Origin: Stramenopiles sp. TOSAG23-6
Lineage: Eukaryota; Sar
DNA length: 10,853 nucleotides
Reading direction: 5' to 3'
NCBI GenBank assembly: GCA_900128565.1
Contig: LT636289.1
Coordinates: 1-10,853, forward strand
In this document: piece by piece, positions 1 to 8,609 of the stretch
Position numbering within the stretch: position 1 is the first letter of the stretch
Layout: the number at the start of each line of letters is the position of its first letter
The notes under the pieces: model-generated
Databases searched by the model: none
What the model was told of the DNA's origin: nothing
The model's input: only the letters and a program-made list of their open reading frames with translations
Position numbers and translations under genes: made by a program

Positions 1-58
1 ACAAAATTTCGTACGAAAAATAAATTCGATTTTTTTGTAAAAAAAAAATAAAACACAC
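1..58 (-). mobile_element. Introner-type intron copy A (cut by the window edge)
   Basis: The donor GTGTGTTTTA follows the codon GAT of the last visible exon of the unrecognised gene. It has the poly-T arm, the AAAAAAATCGAATTT segment and the beginning of the core CGTACGAAATTTTGT. The branch site and 3' end lie outside the window. Confidence 0.85.
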
Positions 59-2690
59 ATCATGTATACCATCAACAATATTATCAATTGCTTTATACCC
101 TTGAATCAATTCGGTAATTGCAGAAGTCCATATTTCATTATATATTCCTCTATCTTTCTGGCCATAATTCTTTCTTTTCCTTGACTTTCCCTTATTCTGA
201 TGATTTTTCATTGACATTTGCGACACAAATTTATTCAAAACATAACCACAAGAAACGTTTTCTTTAATAGTATTTGTTTTTGTTAAGGGCGTACATTTCA
301 AATTATGAATAGGATGCATCCATGTATTTTGGAAAAATATTTCAAAAAACAATTCGTTAGGTACAAAATGTTTTGAAAAAAATAAATTAGAAATTGAAAA
401 GAAATAAAACATACATAAACCTAATAACCGACCAGAAATTGTTTCCGATTTTAACAAAATAGAATATTTTGAGTTTTCTACAATTTTATCACAAAACTCT
501 CCAAGGTTTGGAACATGGCAGAGATTACTTATAGATAAGATACGCATACAACGTTCTTGGAGACGTATTAAAGCAGACAAAATTGAGTCATTGCAATATA
601 TACCACCTCGATGATGTCTAAATGATTGATGGAGATCTTTTGCTGTTGTCCCAATTTGTTGTACGATCTTGGGCGATTCAAAAGGAACTCTTTTCGATAA
701 AATTTCTAAAAGTTTGAGCCGCAGGTTCAAAGTTGTTTGATTTTGAATATTTTTATTCTTTTCACTGATTTCAGGACAGGTAATTGAACTTGGTCTGAAT
801 GATGATGTAAGTGTACCTCGAAGCCAATGACTATAATCAAAACGAATATGTGAACTATGTATTCGTCGACTACTATCTCTATTAATACTTTTTTTATGTG
901 TACGTTTTTTTCTACTTTTAACAGGAATCTCATTCGAATCATAAATATAGTTGGCTGCTGTAGATGCAAATTGAAGAACACACCCAAGAAAGCTAGAATC
1001 CGTTGTATCAATATACATCTGTGTAATTTGTTGTAGAATACTATCAATAGAAATATTGGCACGTGTCATTATATATAAAATATCATCAATAGAAATTTTC
1101 CTGATATCTAATTGAAGTTTTGTATCGGATTTGACTAGGTTATATTTCAACAGATCAATTAATGCATGTGACAGTACATCAGTAATACTTGCACGAGGAA
1201 GAATACGAATCATTTCTTCAACTGAGCGACAAATTTCTAATGAATTCACAGCATTACGTTTCACGCGAATATTTACATCCGTACCAAATTTTCTACATGA
1301 ATGTTTTGAATTGTCCCGGCTAGAAGACATTGAAGATTTTGCATTGTCCCGGCTAGAAGACATCGAAGATGATTTTGCATTGTCCCGGCTAGAAGACATC
1401 GAAGATGATAGAACAAATTTCATAACTGACAATACACACTCTAACAGTACGAGAAAATTATAATCCTTGGTATTATTTTCAGGTTTCCAATCTGGAGGAA
1501 AACGTATTGTAAAAAAATATTAAAAAAANTGTTTGTTAGGTACAAAATTTCGTTCGAAAAAATAAATACATTCGAAATTGAAATGAAAATGTACAAGAGT
1601 CAGAAATGCTCGAGATACCGCTAGAGGATTTAAATATGCAGCGTTTTCTATTATTTGCTTCAACATTTTAGTTGAGTCGTTTGGCATATAAAATTTCTCA
1701 TACGAATTATTCGGAAGTGTTTTTAAAATAGTTGTGAAAGTAGAGTATTTCATACGAAAAAATGATTCATTGGCATTCAAAATGCTTTTGATAGCACAAC
1801 AAATATTTTTCGGCGTTGTACCATTTACATACAAATTATTATTGATAATTGTTTGAATATAAGCCATCAACAATTGATATGAATTTGATACAAGAGTACT
1901 CAATGAAGTCTTAAAGATTTCATTATATAACAGAGAATTCTTCAATATTTTAAAATTAAATGGAGCGTCATTTTTTCTATTTTTTCTATAAATGCTATTT
2001 GATGAACATTCCATCGTTTTACCGATATTTTTTCTATAAATGCTATTTGATGAACATTCCATCGTTTTACCCATATTATNATTGCCAGTAAACGAAGATT
2101 TTGCGACTTCAGAAACCAAATAATTACATACTATTTGCATTTTTTTCTCAAAATATACATCTTGATTTAGCTTTGTTGTTGACGAATTGATTGTAGCAGT
2201 ACATAAAAATCTGAGATAATTTGCCTTTGCAATACACGAAATCTGAATGTCTTTCNCAAAACATTGAACAATATAAAGAAGAGAAAGATGCGTAGGAGAT
2301 GCTGAACTATTATATCTTGTACGTATAGAAGTGACAGGCCTTGAATGTATCATTTCACAAATGAAGTCATTCATGTTTTTTTAAAAAATATTTCAAAAAA
2401 AAATTTTAAAAAATTTGTTAGGTACAAAATTTCGTATGAAAAAATAATTTCGAAATTCAAATGAAAACGTACATATTTACTTTTTTATCATTTTGATTGT
2501 TTTGATTGTTTTGATTATAATCATACCATTTTTGGAATATCGCGGTTGCAGATTTCACCTCATCTATAGGAATTTTACTTATATCATTGTTTAGAATATT
2601 TTCTACGGAAACTTCGTCGGGGTCTACTTCAAATACTGCTTCCTCAAGATTCTCTGATGTTGAAAATTCAAAATGCAAAGCAAATTTTTT
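59..2690 (-). CDS. Unrecognised large protein, four exons, continues past the left edge
   Basis: Exons read on the minus strand are 2473-2690, 1595-2372, 415-1501 and 59-321. Together they give 782 in-frame codons with no stop once the repeat-family introns are removed; phases are 0, 2, 0, 1 and 0 in turn. I do not recognise the family. It looks like a helical, solenoid-like intracellular protein, with long amphipathic stretches (for example SITDVLSHALIDLLKYNLV) and no signal peptide or membrane segment. It carries a Q/N-rich spot near the first exon's end, a duplicated 16-residue unit (GKTMECSSNSIYRKN), a triplicated Ser-rich unit (SSSMSSSRDNAK) and basic patches (KSRKKRTHKKS, KSRKRKNYGQKD). 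No start codon is evident: the first exon is reached in frame from the phospholipase exon through an intron, so this is either the C-terminal part of a fusion or a gene whose true 5' end is missing. The last visible exon ends in a donor at 58. Confidence 0.6.
322..414 (-). mobile_element. Introner-type intron copy B
   Basis: 93 nt, phase 1. Donor GTATGTTTTA, core TTTTGTACCTAACGAA, 3' end CCAAAATACAT. Removing it joins exons 415-1501 and 59-321 in frame and makes a Trp codon (T/GG) in LLGLWMHPIHN. No AG lies at or just beyond the 3' end. AT precedes the donor and AT ends the intron. Confidence 0.85.
1311..1409 (-). repeat. Coding tandem repeat, 33/36 bp, three copies
   Basis: Units begin at 1311, 1344 and 1380 with TTGTCCCGGCTAGAAGACAT. 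Two units are nearly identical; the first lacks three bases. All differences keep the frame. On the minus strand they encode Ser-rich units of the SSSMSSSRDNAK type. Confidence 0.9.
1502..1594 (-). mobile_element. Introner-type intron copy C
   Basis: 93 nt, phase 0. Donor GTACATTTTC, core GAAATTTTGTACCTAACA, 3' end ACAATACGT. It joins AFLTL to FPPDW. The end is GT rather than AT, and the duplicated dinucleotide is imperfect (TT before, GT at the end). The n at 1529 lies inside it. Confidence 0.75.
1981..2076 (-). repeat. Coding tandem duplication, 48 bp, two copies
   Basis: Copies 1981-2028 and 2029-2076 are nearly identical, with a short third fragment before them (1971-1980). The minus strand encodes IGKTMECSSNSIYRKN twice. 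The near identity points to a recent duplication; an n at 2080 lies beside it. Confidence 0.88.
2373..2472 (-). mobile_element. Introner-type intron copy D
   Basis: 100 nt, phase 2. Donor GTACGTTTTC, core CGAAATTTTGTACCTAACAA, 3' end AAAAAACAT. It joins KKVN-AT to G-AATGAC, rebuilding a Met codon and keeping the reading frame open through both exons. Confidence 0.8.
2487..2519 (-). repeat. Short Gln/Asn-coding repeat
   Basis: TTTTGATTG units of 9 bp repeat on the + strand and encode QNN repeats on the minus strand, close to the end of the exon 2473-2690. Confidence 0.7.
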
Positions 2691-2776
2691 CTGAAAAATA
2701 TTTCAAATTTTTTTTCGTTAGGTACAAATTNTCGTACGAAAAATAAATTCGAAATTGAAAAAAAAATAAAACGTAC
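2691..2776 (-). mobile_element. Introner-type intron copy E, with a canonical CAG end
   Basis: 86 nt, phase 0. Donor GTACGTTTTA, core with one n at 2731, CCTAAC branch site. The tail GAAATATTTTT is followed by CAG instead of CCAAAATACAT, so this copy can be read as an ordinary GT-AG intron. A GCAT end at 2673 would also keep the frame. It separates the phospholipase reading frame from the unrecognised protein. Confidence 0.75.
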
Positions 2777-4409
2777 ATTATTAGGAGGTATGTGAAATTC
2801 AGTTTCAGTTGTTAATTCACCTTCTACTGTAACTGTTGAAGCACCATCACTACCATTTGCGGTAGATTTTGCTGGTGTGGGAGGAAAAAGATGATCATAA
2901 AATTGTCCACCTTCATGTATTTAAGAAAATATTTCAAAAAAAAATCGTTAGGTACAAAATTGCGTACGAAAAAAAAATCGAATTTCAAAAAAAATAAAAA
3001 CATACATCGTAGTTGAGTATAAATACTGTTTTTGAATACACATGTGCATTATCTGGATCACCCAAAACAGCTAAAATTCTGGCACTTAAATCTTCACCAT
3101 CTTGAGGGTGATTTGAAGCATGTTCACTAAGAGCTGTTGGACCAACAATCCAACTTACTTGTGGTAATTGATCAGAGGCTACATCATTTGCAAATTGATC
3201 TACAACATTGTTACTTTTATACATACCCTTATCCCACAAAGGATCTCCAGGTTTTACATTTTTAAATTTTCCAAACCATGCAAAAGCATTATCATCAAAA
3301 TTATCTTTTTCTTGGTAGACTTTCCATGAAATTCCATTTTTTTCTAGTGTCTCCGCCATTGTTTCCCATCGCATTTCGTTTGAATATTGTTCAGAATCAT
3401 CCAAAAGACATAAATTTGAATCTTTTGCTGAGAGTCCATTAGAACCTGTAAAAAGGTGTTGCCTGTTGGGATTTGTTGCAGTAAAAGTAGATTGAAAGTA
3501 TTGATCACTGAGAGTAAATTCATCAGCAAGTGAATAATAAAATGGCAAATCTGTTCTATTAAAATAAGCCATACCATAACCAGGCTTCCTTGCAGTATTC
3601 CATGCATCAGCCCAACCATTATTCCATATGTTAATATTAGATTCATAGGCCATCTCTGGTGCTGGCATACAAGTTGCTGCTGTGTCTCTGAAGTGTAAAG
3701 GAAAAGGAAGCATATATTGTGCATCACATTTTACACCAGGCTTCCAACAAAACGTATCAACACCAGAGCAATCTCCAGAAGCATCATCACAACATACCAT
3801 ATCGTTACCATCACTCCTATTACACACTTGATCCTTCACGGAACAGTGCCAACCAGCACAAGTGTTTACACGGGATGGTTCCGGGGCGAACAAGTCATCT
3901 GGTAGTTGGGGAATTTTGACACGTAGGTCAGAGGGGCAAATTGGAGCTTCAGTCAAAGAATCGCGTACATTCAAGTGCTCAATAGTCGTAGTATATAAAT
4001 CATTCATGAATTCTGTACATGTTTCATTCCTTGCAACGTGTATGGGAGGAGACGCGCTTTTCAGTACGTCTAAAAACTCAGAACAAGTTGAACCATCAAC
4101 AATTTCACGAATATCAGAAGCACCATCTTTCCACTTCATACTACATGCGCTACATCCACATCGCGAGGAAGAAGTTGGTGGTGAAGGCTGGGGTACAGGC
4201 TGATAGAACGGAGATAATCCTGAAGGTAGTATGGGAGCAGTTCTATCGTTAAATCCTCGCACCCCTTTGAGTGACCCATAGTAGTGGTCAAACGAGCGGT
4301 TCTCTTGCATAAAAATCACAATGTGTTCAACATCACGGATTGTACCAGTAGGCTTACTTTCTGCAACCAAGATGGATATGAAATAAATCAATGTACTTAC
4401 TCTCATCAT
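2777..4409 (-). CDS. Secreted phosphoesterase-family phospholipase C / acid phosphatase (AcpA-PLC type), C-terminus missing
   Basis: Exons are 3006-4409 and 2777-2914. The protein belongs to the metal-dependent phosphoesterase family that includes bacterial and fungal phosphatidylcholine-specific phospholipase C; the likely role is hydrolysis of phospholipids or phosphate esters outside the cell or in the secretory path. A short signal peptide (residues 1 to about 18) is followed by the hallmark ENRSFDHYYG at 36-45. A Cys-rich insert is densest around 184-228. Then come LPFPLHFRDTAATC, the ADAWNTARKPGYGMAYF stretch, ATNPNRQHLFTGS, SEHASNHPQDGE, and across the intron ILNYD/EGGQFYDHLFPP. Residue and motif order match the family. 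The start is the first of two adjacent Met codons. The last stretch of the family, which usually contains an RVP...SPW motif, is absent: after HIPPNN the frame enters an intron and then unrelated sequence. It is divergently arranged with the + strand gene, 247 bp apart. Confidence 0.88.
2915..3005 (-). mobile_element. Introner-type intron copy F
   Basis: 91 nt, phase 0. Donor GTATGTTTTT, core CGCAATTTTGTACCTAACGA, 3' end TTAAATACAT. Homology fixes both ends: it sits inside the conserved phospholipase motif and its removal gives ILNYD/EGGQFYDH. No AG can be used without damaging the motif. Confidence 0.92.
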
Positions 4410-4656
4410 CCTTTAGCTTTTTGCAAAGTAACCAGTTAGAAATTCAGAATAGAATAATAGAAGCTACGTACTGTTATATTTTTGTGGTGGGGAGAGGAAA
4501 GGAGACACGACAAACAAAGAAAATTCTGCAAAAAACAACCCGTTGGAAAACCGAAAAGAGGAGCGAGCATTTGATTTTGAAATTGATTTTCCAGCCAGGA
4601 TATTTTTCATGCTCCCAGAGAATAGATATAAGTACTGCTACTCTTATAAATTGATT
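4410..4656. promoter_or_regulatory. Divergent intergenic region between the phospholipase and the membrane protein
   Basis: 247 bp that must hold the 5' ends of both divergent genes. It includes a purine-rich stretch (GGGGAGAGGAAAGGAGACAC near 4489) and a TATAAA near the + strand start. I cannot assign any specific promoter element, and no introner copy is present. Confidence 0.4.
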
Positions 4657-5340
4657 ATGAAAGGAATCATTATCAGTTTACTATTGATAAATTTGCAATC
4701 GTCTAAAATTCATGGACTCAGCGTATTAAGCAACGTTAAAGGGGATGAAAAGAAAAGAGATGCCAAGAAAGATACTAAAAATGGAAAAAACAAATATGCA
4801 GAGTTCCTAGAATCCAGCAACGAGTCAGATGAAGACGATGAAATGTATGAAAAAAGTATTGGAAAAAAGAAGGAAGTCACAGCTTCTCCTTTAAACAATG
4901 AGGAAAATACAAATGGTTCAATAATGTCACGAAAAATCAAACAAGCTCTCGAAAGTATATTACGCTCAACAAATGCAACGAAAGAAGATCAAGAGCAATT
5001 ACACCGAAAATCAAAAAAATTACAAGAAACAATGGATAGCTTATTAAGATCCGAACCTCAAAATAATGAAAATGCACACCACGTGCTAAAGTTGGCATTT
5101 GTTGATGGCAATAGAAATTTATCGCCTGGAATTAGTTTCTATCGTCGACCTCTCATTCTTCACCATGAAGCAGGTGATGAGACAGATACTGTAAATCGCC
5201 ACACAAAGACAATCATAATAATTGTTGTTTTGTTCATAACAGCTTTTTTCCTCTTTGTAGTCTTTAAAAGTTCTATTTGTGCAAATTATTCTCGCAAAAG
5301 AGAAAGAAGCATTAACAGTAAAGAATACCATGATTTGTGA
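4657..5340 (+). CDS. Type I membrane protein of unknown function, single exon
   Basis: A 227-residue protein. It has an N-terminal signal peptide (MKGIIISLLLINLQSS, cleavage near residue 20), a highly charged Lys/Glu/Asp-rich ectodomain with possible N-glycosylation sites (NESD, NATK), and a likely coiled-coil stretch around EDQEQLHRKSKKLQETMDSLL. One membrane segment (TIIIIVVLFITAFFLFVVF, residues 185-203) precedes a 24-residue basic cytoplasmic tail ending EYHDL. I chose the Met at 4657 because it directly precedes the hydrophobic signal; an in-frame Met at 4543 would put 38 charged residues before it. It is the only gene on the + strand and has no intron in its coding sequence. The stop is TGA. 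I do not recognise the family; the architecture suggests a surface or endomembrane protein. Confidence 0.75.
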   Translation: MKGIIISLLLINLQSSKIHGLSVLSNVKGDEKKRDAKKDTKNGKNKYAEFLESSNESDEDDEMYEKSIGKKKEVTASPLNNEENTNGSIMSRKIKQALESILRSTNATKEDQEQLHRKSKKLQETMDSLLRSEPQNNENAHHVLKLAFVDGNRNLSPGISFYRRPLILHHEAGDETDTVNRHTKTIIIIVVLFITAFFLFVVFKSSICANYSRKRERSINSKEYHDL

Positions 5341-5370
5341 CAAGGGGGTTTTAAATTTAAAATATATATA

Positions 5371-5415
5371 TATTTGTACGAAATTTTGTACCTAACGAAA
5401 TTTATATAAAAACAG
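5371..5415 (+). mobile_element. Introner-like core in + orientation, after the membrane protein gene
   Basis: GTACGAAATTTTGTACC at 5376-5392, followed by TAACGAAA, is identical to the core of the other copies but on the opposite strand, matching the direction of the + strand gene that stops at 5340. GTTTTA at 5348 and CAG ending at 5415 could be its splice ends in a 3' untranslated region. The usual poly-T arm and CCAAAATACAT end are absent. It may be a decayed copy. Confidence 0.6.
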
Positions 5416-5422
5416 AAAAAAA

Positions 5423-8400
5423 TTATTTTTTAAAATAAATTCCTCTCTCTATTGCTGCTAGTCTACCTGCTCTTTCTGCAGCAGCCAATATATCAGCCAA
5501 TTTATCTCCTGCCCCAAACACCACAGGCGGACAATTTTTACTACTGTTTTCTATAATTCCCATTTTTTTTGAACTATATTTTACATTACTTTTATCATCT
5601 GATTTCTTGGAAGGTTCAAAAGAAGATTCCAATTCTGACATGCTTTGTGTACTTTCTTCAAATTCATCGCTATCACTAGCATAAATGTCATCAACACTCG
5701 TACGTAATTTGCAGTTAACATCGACAGTATTAAGAATGCTATTATGTTTGTTAGTTGTATTCTCACATGTTGTTTTTGTGTTGTATGCGTTTGAGAACAC
5801 CTTACTACTTGTATATTTTTTGGAAAATTCTTTTCGTCTATATTTGGGGATCACGGTTGCAGCGTATTTTTGAGACCAGTTTTTTGCATAATACTTTGTA
5901 TTATATGGATTCAGTTTTTCTGTATATTGTTCTGCATCATTATTACTACATTTACTATCATGTTTCGTAAAACTATTTGTTGAATCAGCACATTCAATAC
6001 CTTTCATTTGCTTACTTTTTTCTTTAATTGAAATTCTAGCATGGGTGTCACTTTGCCTCAAAGATTTTTTGCTTTCTTTTTGATTTAAATTCCTATACTT
6101 TGAAGTGTAATTGTGATTCTTTCTTTGCAATTTTCTAGAAGATTTTTTACCTGTTGTAAGGATTGCAGCTGGCGCCGCAGCAAAAATATAGTTTTTCGTA
6201 GATTTTGATACACTTGAAGTGATTTCTTTACTAGAAGTATGCTTATTTTTTTGTTTAGGTGTTAGTCTGAAACCAACGAGACCTAAGCCAAGACTAAATT
6301 CTCTTTCTTGTTTTTCTCGAAGTGAAACAAATGGTTTCCTATTATTAACATTTTCAGGATGATGGGCTGATTTATCCAGATTCGGTTTTCTATGTAATCC
6401 TTTATTCTTTTCGTGGTTATTCCTACGAGAATTTTGAGAATGTCTGTAGAGAACAGGGTTACATCGCATGAAAGTTCTGGAAGATACACGAAGTGTGTCT
6501 GAGAGCTTCATACTTAATCCTCGGGCAGATTTTGGTCTATTATATAAATGCCTTTGTGCAGACCTCTTTATGTGTCCTGATTTTGCACGTCTCTTTATTT
6601 TATTTTTCACAGTTTTTACATTTTTCACGTTTTTTATGTTTTGTATGTTTTTTATGGTAGACACACAAGAAAAATTGTCTGAATAACCGCTTCCTTTTTG
6701 GTGTATACCAATTTCAGCAACTAAATCATCATTTTTTATTTCATCTTTAAGTATATTTAATGTCTCTATATTTGATGATATTGTTCGTTCATCGTTACAT
6801 TTATTTGTTGAATCTTCTGAAAGTTCCGAACATGGCAAAGGAAAATTCGAATCCACTATATCCTGTACCAAATTAGTACATAGTTCATTTGAGGAGGATT
6901 GATTAACTACTATTGATTCTTCTTGCATACAAAACTTGATTTGTTTTGCTTCGGCAATCAATAACTTTTTCCACATGGTCAATGTAAGGTCATTAACGCC
7001 ATCATCAAATCGAAATTTTGTGTACTTATCCGAATCTTTTAATGAATTTTGTGTATTTTGTGTACAATGAAAGATATTGATTTTACCAGGGACTAATGTT
7101 TCTACATCGGAATTTTTGTCATGCATATCTTCCATACTTGAGTGTTGAAGGCATTCATTGGCAGACATTCTATTCTGTGGATTAAATGCTAACAAATTTT
7201 TTATAAGTTCTAACAATGTTGAAGTTAGAGTTGGACTTTTCCTTGTACATAAAAACTCTTCTAAAGTTGTTCTTTCTAAATTATTGTCAAGATTTATGCT
7301 ATATTCTTCCGTCTTGGTCTCTTTTTCATTAACTATTTCATGTTGTTTTTCATAATCTTCATCAAATTTTTCTACCTGAATACTTCTATCATTTGAACAA
7401 GTACCAAACTTCGTACTTAACGAATTTTGTACTTGCTGGGTTTCGGTCACAGTAGTCTTATTTTCAAGAAGAAACTTGATGGCAGCTCTATTCGTTATAG
7501 CATCCAAATCTGATTCACATGGATACCCAATCATATTAAAAATAGTTTGCAATTGATGAATGTAACTTTTTCCAGGGAATAGAGCAGTTCGAGCAATCAT
7601 TTCCCCAATAATACAGCCAGTCGCCCACATATCAATAGAATTCGTATAGTTCCTACAATTTAGTAATAATTCTGGTGCTCTGTACCAACGTGTAACGACG
7701 TACTCCGTCAAATCACCCGCTGATCGATGCTGTTCTGTTATGTCCCGAGACATACCAAAGTCACAAAGTTTTAACTCACAATTTGCATTCAGTAATATAT
7801 TGGATGGTTTCAAATCATGTATTGTGAAGTAATATATTACATTCGAAATTCATTAGGNACGGAATTTTCATAGTAAAAAAAATAAATTTGAAATCGTAAA
7901 GTAAATGTACACGATGTGTTACACTCGCTAGATGAATATGCTTCAGTGCACATAATAACTGATAAGTGATAAATATTATATGAAGTTCGCTTAATACAGT
8001 AGTTGACTGAATAACTCTATCTAAATCAGTTTCCATTAGGTCCGTGACTATATACATACTTGAGAGGTGTCCAGATTGACAACTAAATTTTTCAGGTCGT
8101 GAACTATCGCTATTTTCTAGGGAATCGATGGATTCATCCGAAGTATCTGCGTCATCAAAAATCTTTCCAGCACCGTGTATAATGATATCAAGTATACCAA
8201 GAATATTAGGGTGACAGAAATGTTCTAATAAACGGATTTCTCGTAGAGCTCGCCTAGCTTGCTCAGCAGTGTCACACACTACTCTTTTACAGGCGACATT
8301 GTGTTGAAAAAATGGATGTGAGGCTGCCCAAACGACACCGAACCGACCACTTCCGATCACATTCTTTGGAATGTATCCATGTCGCAGAAGAGTTCGTCTC

Positions 8401-8441
8401 ATACCTCTCTTTGAAGGTATATCTTCCTCTGAAGATTCCAT
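5423..8441 (-). CDS. MAP kinase (TEY type) with inserts and a long basic C-terminal tail
   Basis: Two exons, 7911-8441 and 5423-7816, give 974 residues. It is a Ser/Thr kinase of the mitogen-activated class. Visible elements are the Gly loop GSGRFG (30-35), the ATP-binding Lys in VACKR (52), LREIRLLEHFCHPNIL typical of MAPKs, HRDLKPSN (176-183) rebuilt across the intron, DFG (196-198), the dual-phosphorylation motif TEY (214-216) and VVTRWYRAPELLL. A late-lobe motif, LLAFNPQNRMSANECLQH, is also present. An acidic insert interrupts the N-lobe (FDDADTSDESIDSLENSDSS), and a second insert of about 80 residues interrupts the C-lobe. The remaining 560 or so residues are Lys/Ser/Asn-rich and end GAGDKLADILAAAERAGRLAAIERGIYFKK in two parts. 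I chose the start MESSEED because the 50 codons upstream show no kinase features. It probably relays signals in the cytoplasm or nucleus; partners are unknown. Confidence 0.93.
7401..7424 (+). repeat. Introner-core relic inside the kinase coding exon, antisense to the gene
   Basis: GTACCAAACTTCGTACTTAA followed by CGAA matches the introner core plus branch site at 20 of 24 positions, read on the + strand. It lies in the insert of the kinase C-lobe and is translated from the other strand as part of NSLSTKFGT. No arm or ends are visible, so it could be a fixed, exonised fragment or chance. Confidence 0.4.
7817..7910 (-). mobile_element. Introner-type intron copy G in the kinase, diverged
   Basis: 94 nt, phase 0. 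Donor GTACATTTAC, weak core with one n at 7858, CCTAAT in place of CCTAAC, 3' end TCACAATACAT. It falls between Arg and Asp of the catalytic HRD motif, so the junction is certain: CAT CGT / GAT TTG AAA. GT precedes the donor while AT ends the intron, so only the GT-to-AT reading keeps the HRD arginine. Confidence 0.93.
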
Positions 8442-8609
8442 TTTTTTGTAAAATTGTAGAGACTTTGTAGAAGTGTATAAGACACAGTATAAGTACTGTG
8501 CCTCAAAACTAGCAGTTACTAGAACACGAAATCCGGCCGAAAACTCAAAAATAAAATATTCATCATTTGCTTGAAAAAAATTTAATTTCATTTATTTTTC
8601 TTTTCTCAA
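8442..8609. other. Short intergenic region upstream of the kinase
   Basis: 168 bp between the lipase maturation factor stop and the chosen kinase start, both genes on the minus strand. It is open in the kinase frame from 8591 (50 codons), but the translation shows no domain features, so I treat it as a 5' untranslated or promoter region. Confidence 0.4.

Noticed and set aside
727-1062. Open frame on the minus strand, 111 codons
   Set aside because: Another minus-strand frame is open across the whole of 415-1501, is in phase with the flanking exons and has more ordinary composition.
1131-1463. Open frame on the + strand with acidic repeats (LEDIEDD)
   Set aside because: It is the antisense reading of the Ser-rich triplicate; the minus-strand frame extends far beyond it in both directions.
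3717-4252. Several + strand open frames opposite the phospholipase
   Set aside because: They are short, overlap one another in different frames and lie antisense to a clearly conserved coding exon.
4371-4400. GTAAGT...TTGCAG within the first codons of the phospholipase, like a 40-nt canonical intron
   Set aside because: Removing 40 nt breaks the frame with the conserved domain and deletes the signal peptide; the stretch translates as a normal hydrophobic leader.
4543-4656. N-terminal extension of 38 residues on the membrane protein
   Set aside because: It would bury the signal peptide behind a charged segment; the Met at 4657 directly precedes the hydrophobic leader.
8442-8591. 50-residue N-terminal extension of the kinase
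   Set aside because: The frame is open, but the translation is Phe/Tyr-rich with no domain feature; it more likely reflects the untranslated leader. Not excluded.
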